From NCBI GenBank assembly GCA_045807945.1, contig JBJMGI010000125.1, positions 1-35,462 of the forward strand: a stretch of 35,462 nt of DNA. The letters are read 5' to 3'. The DNA comes from CAVQGF01 sp045807945 (GTDB lineage Bacteria > Acidobacteriota > Terriglobia > Terriglobales > Acidobacteriaceae). The notes under the pieces were generated by a model. The model saw only the letters and a list, made by a program, of their open reading frames with translations, was not told where the DNA came from and searched no databases. The position numbers and the translations under genes are program-made. Positions 29,924 to 35,462 of the stretch are shown piece by piece; the first letter of the stretch is position 1; every line of letters begins with the position of its first letter.

Positions 29924-31024
29924 GTGAAGAGGGTCGTACTCAGGCCAGAGACATGGTTGCTGTTTGCTGTTCTTGTACTTGCGCCCGCCGTACGGTCGCA
30001 AGCCGCAGTCGGCCAGGCACAGCCTTCCCGCTCGGTCGCTATCGTCATCGACGACTCGCAAGCCGCAGGACGGCATCAGGAAGACATTTCCCAAAGCGTG
30101 CAGCGATTCCTAAAATTCTTCGGGGAAAACGACGAGCTCTGCATCTACGCGGCGGCCCAGCGGCCTGCGCTCTGGCAAGAATTCACGTCGGACGAAGATG
30201 TACTCGCGAACCGGGTCGCGCGCTTGTCCGGCCGCGGAAAACTCGCCCTGTATGACGCGATCGCGGCGGCGGGGCATCACCTGCAGAGTGAGGCCACTAG
30301 TGACCCCATCATCGTGGTATTCGTCGCGGGCGAGGATAACGCCAGTTCGATGAAGCTGCGCGATCTGCTGCAGAGCCCCGCGGCAAAGATACCGACATAC
30401 GTCGTCGCAGGGCCGGATACAGACTGGCGTATACAGGAGCCCTACCAGCAGCTCGCGTTTCCGAACGGCGGGCGCGCGTACTTCGCGAATAACCCGGCGG
30501 AGATGCTGGAGATCGCACGACAGACCGGCTGGCGCATCACCGGGCACACTGAGGTCGCCGCAGCCGGTGAAGCAAAGCCGCTGGCGCCGTACAAGGAAGT
30601 TGTAGTGCCGAGTATTCCGGTCGCGAACAGCAAAGCGACGGAGCAGATCTCCGGCGGAGACAACGTTCTACTGCACCGAGTTCTTGTTTCGCGCCTAAGG
30701 AAGTCCCAACTATTTTCCGAAGTGGTGGACGCCGGGAGCGGTCCCGCACCGGCCGGCAATGGAAGGCTGGAGTTGTTGGCGACCATCGTCGGCTACCAGC
30801 AGGGAAGCCGAACCAAGCGCGAGTTGCTTGCGTTCGGCGGTGGAACAAAATTGAAAGTGCAAGTGGTGTTGCGCGACTCCGGCAGCACGCAACCTATCAC
30901 CGGCTTCGTTACCGAGGCCACCGCGAGCTCAGGTCTTTTCGGAGGTAATGACGAAAAGATAGAAACCGAGGCGATCCTGCGCGCCGCGGACCAGATCGTG
31001 GCCGAGCTACGTAAGCGAAAATAA
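29924..31024 (+). CDS. VWA-like protein with C-terminal DUF4410-like domain
   Basis: A 366-residue exported protein. GTG 29924 is chosen because AGGGGG lies 7 nt upstream and it begins a signal peptide (W-L-L-F-A-V-L-V-L-A-P-A-V, cleavage near S-Q-A). Residues ~35-200 look like a VWA domain (S-V-A-I-V-I-D-D-S-Q-A-A, I-I-V-V-F-V-A-G-E-D-N), with DxSxS altered to D-D-S-Q-A. Residues ~245-366 resemble DUF4410 (L-V-S-R-L-R-K-S-Q-L-F, I-V-G-Y-Q-Q-G-S-R, F-G-G-G-T-K-L-K-V-Q-V-V-L), a domain found in predicted lipoproteins that may act in the envelope. Pairing with the divergent VWA gene is suggestive. It converges on the M61 gene with 2 bp between stops. Confidence 0.75.
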   Translation: MKRVVLRPETWLLFAVLVLAPAVRSQAAVGQAQPSRSVAIVIDDSQAAGRHQEDISQSVQRFLKFFGENDELCIYAAAQRPALWQEFTSDEDVLANRVARLSGRGKLALYDAIAAAGHHLQSEATSDPIIVVFVAGEDNASSMKLRDLLQSPAAKIPTYVVAGPDTDWRIQEPYQQLAFPNGGRAYFANNPAEMLEIARQTGWRITGHTEVAAAGEAKPLAPYKEVVVPSIPVANSKATEQISGGDNVLLHRVLVSRLRKSQLFSEVVDAGSGPAPAGNGRLELLATIVGYQQGSRTKRELLAFGGGTKLKVQVVLRDSGSTQPITGFVTEATASSGLFGGNDEKIETEAILRAADQIVAELRKRK

Positions 31025-31026
31025 TC

Positions 31027-32925
31027 TCAACGCGAGACGCGCGTTGCAATACCGCTACGCGGCTTGATGATGTCTCCCAGCAGGTCAGGCTCAGCGGAGA
31101 CTCGCTCCAAGTGCGGATGGCGAGGGCCGTCGTAATAGTCGATCGAGACCGTGCGGAAGCGATGCGCGTTCTCCACCAGCAGCTGGATCGGCTGTTTGCT
31201 GTTTCGGGCATCGATCAGGGCCGCATTAACCTTGGAGCTGGAGTATTTGCGCCCGTTGACCGCGATCATCTTCATCCCGGGCCCAAGTCCGGCTTTGAAT
31301 GCTGGGCTGCCGACGATCACGTCACCCAAAGTCCCGCTCTCCGCGCTCACATAGAAACCGAGCGAGTACGTGAAGTTCGCCATCTTCGCGACGCCCTCCA
31401 CGGCCTTTACAAAATCATTCGGAGTGTCGTTGTAAACCAAACGCCATCCGCCCTGCTCGATTCCTCCGAGCGGAGCGTGTGGCTGAACTGCGTCCACAAG
31501 CTGATGCAGCAGCCCAGCCCAATCGTCAGGAGCAACCGCGTTCAATCCGCGAACGATGTCATCGAAGGTGTAGGGCACGACGGCGGGCGGGCCGCTCTGG
31601 CCACCGTGGAAGGCGCGGCAGAAATCGTCAAGCGACTTCTGATTGTTCGTCAGCTGGCGGATGCGCGTGTCCACTTGCAGCCACACGAGCTCGCCCTCGG
31701 GATAATAATCGAGACCGCGCCGCCAGTTCTGCCATCCACCCGGAGCAAGCCGCAACATTTGAACCGAGACGGCGGTGTCTTCTAGCGAGCGCCAGGAGCG
31801 CCCGGCGCGGTAGTCGAGCGCGGCGGCGGTTTCGGCCAAGCTCTCCTGGTACTGCTTCGGAGTCCACAGGGCTGTCCGGGCCGTGAGCACGTTCCCGAGA
31901 TACTCAGTGAGTCCTTCATAGACCCACAGCAGGTCGCCAGTCATCGGCTCCTGATAGTTACGGGTCGCGAGTCCAGCGGGGCGGCGATACTTGCCATTCC
32001 AAGAATGCGTGAATTCGTGCGGCAGCAGCCCGGCGTTGAGAAGATGCGTGCTGGGATCGGAGAGCGCCTTTTCGCCAGGAGCGTTGTCACTGGATTGATG
32101 GTGCTCGAGGCCGCGCCCGCCAACCTCGTCGCTGAAGGTGACGAGAAAATCGTAGTGGAGATAATGGCGGGCGCCGAAGAGGGCACCAGTTTCGGCGACT
32201 AGTCGCTTGTATGCGGCGACATCGTTCGCCGACATGTTGATCGACGCCTCGGATTCCCCGACCAGGTCCATAACATGGCGCGGCGATTCCCCGGGCGTGG
32301 TCAATTCAACCTGGCGAAAATGCGAACCCGCGATAAGCGGCGAATCAACGAGCGTGGTGAGCGAGACCGGCTCAAATTCCGTGAGGCCACCATTCTGGTT
32401 CGCTACGGTCAAAGCAGTGCCGAATTTCCAGCCATCCGGCAGATGGATCGAAGGCTTCACCTGCACATCGTCGGAAGAGGCGCTGGCGGGATAGAGCACC
32501 ACCTGGTTCCAGTTCACGTCCAGCACATTCTCTGACGCCGAAGCACCTGAGCCACCGGCGACGCCGGAATTGGTGATCTCGTCGAAGCTGGCGGTAATCT
32601 CGTTCACTCCCGCGGGAACCTGCACGTGGATCTCGTACATATTTTTCAGATCGCGCTGCCAGCGGATGGTTTTGCCACCGCCTTCGATGCGCAGCCCGGT
32701 CATATTCATCACGGGCCCCGACGGGCGGTGATTTCCCGGGATCCACTCGGGGTAGGCGAGCGTCAGCACGCCGGGAGCAACGGGCATCGTGACCTTCGCA
32801 TGAAAGAAGTTACGAGCCGCATCGGTTCCATCGACTTCCAACCGAAGCGAGGGCTTGGTTGCGGTTTGAGCTGCGAGGGTGATGGCGCACAACAACGAAA
32901 AGGTGACGGAGTGGAGCGAGCGCAT
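31027..32925 (-). CDS. M61 family metallopeptidase with PDZ domain
   Basis: A 632-residue secreted peptidase of the glycyl-aminopeptidase (M61) family. The start at 32925 is chosen over the frame opening at 32985 because AAAGGA precedes it by 6 nt and it begins the signal peptide M-R-S-L-H-S-V-T-F-S-L-L-C-A. Zinc motif P-H-E-F-T-H (His303, Glu304, His307) with third ligand Glu337 in W-V-Y-E-G-L-T-E-Y. The M61 marker G-L-E-H-H-Q-S-S lies ~25 residues before it. An N-terminal beta-sandwich (about 25-200) precedes the catalytic domain, and a PDZ domain lies near 480-590 (G-F-Y-V-S-A-E-S-G-T-L-G-D-V-I). All catalytic residues are present, so it is probably active in the periplasm. Confidence 0.93.
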   Translation of the reverse strand: MRSLHSVTFSLLCAITLAAQTATKPSLRLEVDGTDAARNFFHAKVTMPVAPGVLTLAYPEWIPGNHRPSGPVMNMTGLRIEGGGKTIRWQRDLKNMYEIHVQVPAGVNEITASFDEITNSGVAGGSGASASENVLDVNWNQVVLYPASASSDDVQVKPSIHLPDGWKFGTALTVANQNGGLTEFEPVSLTTLVDSPLIAGSHFRQVELTTPGESPRHVMDLVGESEASINMSANDVAAYKRLVAETGALFGARHYLHYDFLVTFSDEVGGRGLEHHQSSDNAPGEKALSDPSTHLLNAGLLPHEFTHSWNGKYRRPAGLATRNYQEPMTGDLLWVYEGLTEYLGNVLTARTALWTPKQYQESLAETAAALDYRAGRSWRSLEDTAVSVQMLRLAPGGWQNWRRGLDYYPEGELVWLQVDTRIRQLTNNQKSLDDFCRAFHGGQSGPPAVVPYTFDDIVRGLNAVAPDDWAGLLHQLVDAVQPHAPLGGIEQGGWRLVYNDTPNDFVKAVEGVAKMANFTYSLGFYVSAESGTLGDVIVGSPAFKAGLGPGMKMIAVNGRKYSSSKVNAALIDARNSKQPIQLLVENAHRFRTVSIDYYDGPRHPHLERVSAEPDLLGDIIKPRSGIATRVSR

Positions 32926-33045
32926 GTGTGTCCTTTGGATCCAGGCAGGAGGCTGTCCCAGGCAAGCAGCCCGCCTGAGAACCATAAATACTAAACTCTT
33001 TTGGAGAGCACGTCAGTACGCACCCCTTCGGGTACTCGCGCCCAC

Positions 33046-34305
33046 ATGGAGGTTGCAATATGCTGGGGGCGCTTGCTCACCCGCTTAAACCTCGCTCTGC
33101 GCCAATTGTTCTTCCCGAATGGATTACTGGTGGTGTGCGTTCTGGCGGCGCTGTGGTTTGTGCCGCGCGGCTCGGCATATCCCGCGAGCGCACGCTGGAT
33201 ATGCATCGGAATCCTGGTGGGCACCGCGTTGTTAGCGACGCGACTGCATTCTTTGCGCGCCATCCTTGCCGCTCTTTCCTTGTTCGGCCTGCTGCTTTGG
33301 CTGATTTTCGGGGCGGGTGCTCCTGGCGCTCTACACTGCGCGATGACGCTGCTGGTGCTCGATGTGGCCGCGATCGCGTTGCTGGCAGAGGACTCGTTTT
33401 TCGATTGGATCGCGATCACATGGTGGACGGCCTTCCTGCTGGTGCAGTGGATGACGTTTGTGGCGCTGATCCGCTGGACGCCGGAGCTCATTCAGGCGAT
33501 TTCGAATAAAACGATCGAAACCACGCTCGCGCCCGTGGGCCTGCTCGAGATCATTGTTGCAGTTTGCGTAGTCGCATTGCTGGCCCGGTTCTTCTACAAA
33601 GCGGATGCGGTCGGTGCGGGCATGTTCTGGGTAGCGATCGCTCTCATTTTCCGGCGGCCAGCAGCGGCAGAGCTTTACGTCGCGCTCGCCGGGGCAGCGC
33701 TCGCGGTCGCCGTGATCGAGCGTTCCCACTGGATCGCGTATCACGACGAGTTAACCGGACTTCCCGGGCGCCGTGCATTCAACGAAGCCCTTGCAGGCGT
33801 AGGGAAGTTCTATTCCATCGCAGTGGTGGATGTGGACCATTTCAAAAAGTTCAATGACACCTTCGGTCACGACACCGGGGATCAGGTGCTCCGCAATGTG
33901 GCCGCACACCTGGCGCGAGTGACCAAAGGGAAGGGCTTCCGGTGCGGCGGCGAGGAATTTGCCCTGGTCTACGACGGCATGGCGGTCGAAGACGCAGCTG
34001 TTGAGGCGGAGAAAGTGCGCCGCAGCATTGAGGAAGACGTGTTCGTTGCGCGTGGGCCGGCGCGCAGCGTGCGGAAGCGCACAGAGCGACGTATAAACGC
34101 GAAATTGTCGCGCCGGCGCAAAGCGGTGGAGACGAATGTGACGGTGAGCATCGGAGTGGCCGCCGGGCAATCCGGCAAGGACGAGCCCGACAATGTGGTG
34201 AAAGCGGCCGACCGGGCCCTTTATTCCGCCAAAGAAGCAGGCAGGAACCGGGTGGAGCTTGCCGAAGCGTCCACGCGGAGCAAGCGAGCCCGAAGTGCGG
34301 AGTAA
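33046..34305 (+). CDS. membrane-bound diguanylate cyclase (GGDEF)
   Basis: A ~419-residue membrane protein that should make cyclic di-GMP from two GTP. About six hydrophobic segments (from L-F-F-P-N-G-L-L-V-V-C-V-L) precede a GGDEF domain: H-D-E-L-T-G-L-P-G-R-R-A-F, V-D-V-D-H-F-K-K-F-N-D-T-F-G-H and the active signature G-G-E-E-F (301-305). The RxxD inhibitory site is absent. Before the final strands (T-V-S-I-G-V-A-A) there is a strongly basic insertion of about 25 residues (R-K-R-T-E-R-R ... S-R-R-R-K). The start is uncertain: ATG 33046 has no good Shine-Dalgarno and the frame is open from TTG 33001. It is followed by a response regulator. Confidence 0.88.
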   Translation: MEVAICWGRLLTRLNLALRQLFFPNGLLVVCVLAALWFVPRGSAYPASARWICIGILVGTALLATRLHSLRAILAALSLFGLLLWLIFGAGAPGALHCAMTLLVLDVAAIALLAEDSFFDWIAITWWTAFLLVQWMTFVALIRWTPELIQAISNKTIETTLAPVGLLEIIVAVCVVALLARFFYKADAVGAGMFWVAIALIFRRPAAAELYVALAGAALAVAVIERSHWIAYHDELTGLPGRRAFNEALAGVGKFYSIAVVDVDHFKKFNDTFGHDTGDQVLRNVAAHLARVTKGKGFRCGGEEFALVYDGMAVEDAAVEAEKVRRSIEEDVFVARGPARSVRKRTERRINAKLSRRRKAVETNVTVSIGVAAGQSGKDEPDNVVKAADRALYSAKEAGRNRVELAEASTRSKRARSAE

Positions 34306-34461
34306 CTCCTCTTTCTTTTCGCCCACGTGTTCCGAAACGGGAACGATTTTCGCCCAGTAGCCGCGATTTGGGATGGTCTGGGAGCGAACTACCATACGAT
34401 TGCTACCAGGCGTAACACGCCTATTTCCATGTCGAACACGGGCTTCTGCTGTTCAAAAGCT

Positions 34462-34848
34462 ATGAGCAAACCGGTTAAGCACACGATCCTGGTCGCGGAT
34501 GATGATCGCGTGCTGGCGCAGTTGCTATGGAACCGCCTTACAAAGACGAACTATACCGTTGTGGTCTCCTACGACGCGATGCACGCCTTTATGGCGGCGA
34601 TGAAGCTTGCGCCATCGGCGGTGATCCTCGACATCAATATGCCCGGCGGGACAGGGCTTGAGGTGTTGAAGCGGCTGAAGTCTTCCAGCAAAACGAGTTT
34701 GATCCCTGTGATCGTGTTGAGCGGGAGCATCGATCCTGCCGACATCCAAAGTGTGATCGATCTCGGCGCTGATGAATTCTTACGCAAGCCGCCGGATTTT
34801 GAGCGGCTGCAAGGCGCCCTCGATCGCTTGTTGCCTTCCGTCCAGTAA
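34462..34848 (+). CDS. single-domain response regulator
   Basis: A 128-residue CheY-like receiver with no output domain. The acidic pocket is V-A-D-D-D (Asp13-15), the phosphoacceptor Asp57 is in V-I-L-D-I-N-M-P-G-G, the switch Ser87 in V-I-V-L-S-G-S, and the conserved Lys109 in F-L-R-K-P-P. ATG 34462 is chosen because it starts a canonical receiver; the frame is open from 34327 and Met at 34429 is possible, but no strong Shine-Dalgarno distinguishes them. It lies 156 bp after the diguanylate cyclase and 25 bp before trmJ. Its kinase is not in the window; a link to the neighbouring cyclase is only positional. Confidence 0.88.
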   Translation: MSKPVKHTILVADDDRVLAQLLWNRLTKTNYTVVVSYDAMHAFMAAMKLAPSAVILDINMPGGTGLEVLKRLKSSSKTSLIPVIVLSGSIDPADIQSVIDLGADEFLRKPPDFERLQGALDRLLPSVQ

Positions 34849-34873
34849 CTTCATTTAGGATCGTCTGGCCCCT

Positions 34874-35462
34874 ATGCCTAAGGCCGGACACCTTCACGTA
34901 ATCCTGGTGCGCACGCGCAACCCGCTCAACATTGGAGCGGTCGCTCGGGCCATGAGCAATTTTGGATTCAACAGCCTGCGGCTGGTGAATCCGTACACGG
35001 AAGCTTTTCGCGAGGCGCGGTCGGCAGTGGGAGCTGCGCAACTTCTAAAGGACGCCCGGGAGTTCAAGAGTGTCGCCGATGCGGTGGCCGATTGTTCACT
35101 CGTTGTTGGAACCACGGCATTACGAAACCGCAAGCTGCCCCACGCACTGAAGTCTCCTGCCGCAGCGGCGCCGCTGATACGCAAGCGGCTCCGGTCGCAA
35201 GACGTAGCGCTCTTATTCGGCTCCGAGAAAACGGGTTTGTCCGCTGACGACTTGAGCCATTGCCACTGGAGCATGCGCATTCCAACGGTTGGAAATATTT
35301 CCATGAACCTGGGGCAGGCAGCGGCGGTGTGCTTGTATGAGTTGTCGCGGGACTATGAGAAGAATAAGTCGCGTGAAAAGAGCGAGGTTACGACATCAGG
35401 TCAGATTGATCGCCTCACAGGGATGCTGTTTCGGCTTTTAAGCGAAAGTGGATACGTTAAGC
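34874..35462 (+). CDS. trmJ: TrmJ-like tRNA/rRNA 2'-O-methyltransferase (SPOUT family), 3' end outside window
   Basis: The frame runs from ATG 34874 off the end of the window (196 complete codons). It begins H-V-I-L-V-R-T-R-N-P-L-N-I-G-A-V-A-R-A-M, the first SPOUT motif. It continues with L-V-N-P, L-L-F-G-S-E-K-T-G-L-S (motif 2) and S-M-N-L-G-Q-A-A-A-V-C-L-Y-E-L (motif 3), the trefoil-knot SAM site. This is the TrmJ/YfhQ-type (TrmH family group 1) enzyme, which in E. coli 2'-O-methylates tRNA position 32. The part beyond the knot (R-E-K-S-E-V onward) would be the C-terminal extension typical of TrmJ. No strong Shine-Dalgarno is seen. Confidence 0.88.
   Translation, partial: MPKAGHLHVILVRTRNPLNIGAVARAMSNFGFNSLRLVNPYTEAFREARSAVGAAQLLKDAREFKSVADAVADCSLVVGTTALRNRKLPHALKSPAAAAPLIRKRLRSQDVALLFGSEKTGLSADDLSHCHWSMRIPTVGNISMNLGQAAAVCLYELSRDYEKNKSREKSEVTTSGQIDRLTGMLFRLLSESGYVK

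Noticed and set aside
34328..34352. Terminator after the diguanylate cyclase (GTTCC..GGAAC followed by GATTTT)
   Set aside because: Only a 5-bp stem and a short, interrupted T-run; too weak to call.

Overview
The window looks like a chromosomal segment of an Acidobacteriota (Koribacter/Terriglobus-like soil lineage), with GC around 60%. The evidence is a set of families typical of that phylum: an ADOP-type MacB/FtsX orphan permease, a GWxTD-domain protein, an Oar-like TonB-dependent receptor with an N-terminal carboxypeptidase-regulatory domain, VWA proteins with degenerate metal sites, and LolA-like and DUF5818-like secreted proteins. No phage, IS element, CRISPR array or tRNA was seen.

Layout. 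1-5.4 kb: the end of an alpha/beta hydrolase, a four-helix-bundle (S23/bAvd-like) gene enclosed by inverted repeats, an enoyl-CoA hydratase, rpiB, glyA, a LolA-like secreted protein, and the RNase P RNA on the minus strand. 5.4-13 kb: membrane and lipid functions, namely an HpnI-like glycosyltransferase, an orphan permease and a 1157-residue LplT-PlsC-acyl-ACP synthetase fusion. 13-22.2 kb: secreted and outer-membrane genes, namely a GWxTD/TPR protein, an Oar-like receptor and an operon of three tandem paralogues (regulatory-like beta-sandwich plus TPRs) bounded by strong terminators. 22.2-28.2 kb: a YggX-like protein, pyruvate phosphate dikinase, phenylalanine hydroxylase with a cis-regulatory leader, a DedA-rhodanese fusion interrupted by an in-frame UGA, and a small lysine-rich secreted protein. 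28.2-35.5 kb: two divergent VWA proteins, an M61 peptidase, a membrane diguanylate cyclase, a single-domain response regulator and the start of a TrmJ-like methyltransferase.

Two observations stand out. First, the DedA-rhodanese gene has a single in-frame TGA exactly where relatives carry the second Cys of a C-T-C-P motif. The same frame continues through the conserved rhodanese C-terminus, and a 7-bp hairpin with a G in its 5-nt apical loop lies 21 nt downstream, as expected of a bacterial SECIS. This suggests an undescribed selenoprotein. Second, phhA is preceded by what looks like a complete Tyr attenuator: a -35/-10 promoter whose predicted start point coincides with the AUG of a 22-codon leader peptide (five Tyr and two Phe in the first 12 codons), a 1:2 hairpin overlapping the last Tyr codon, an 8-bp antiterminator pairing, and a 14-bp terminator followed by a U-tract just upstream of the phhA ribosome-binding site.
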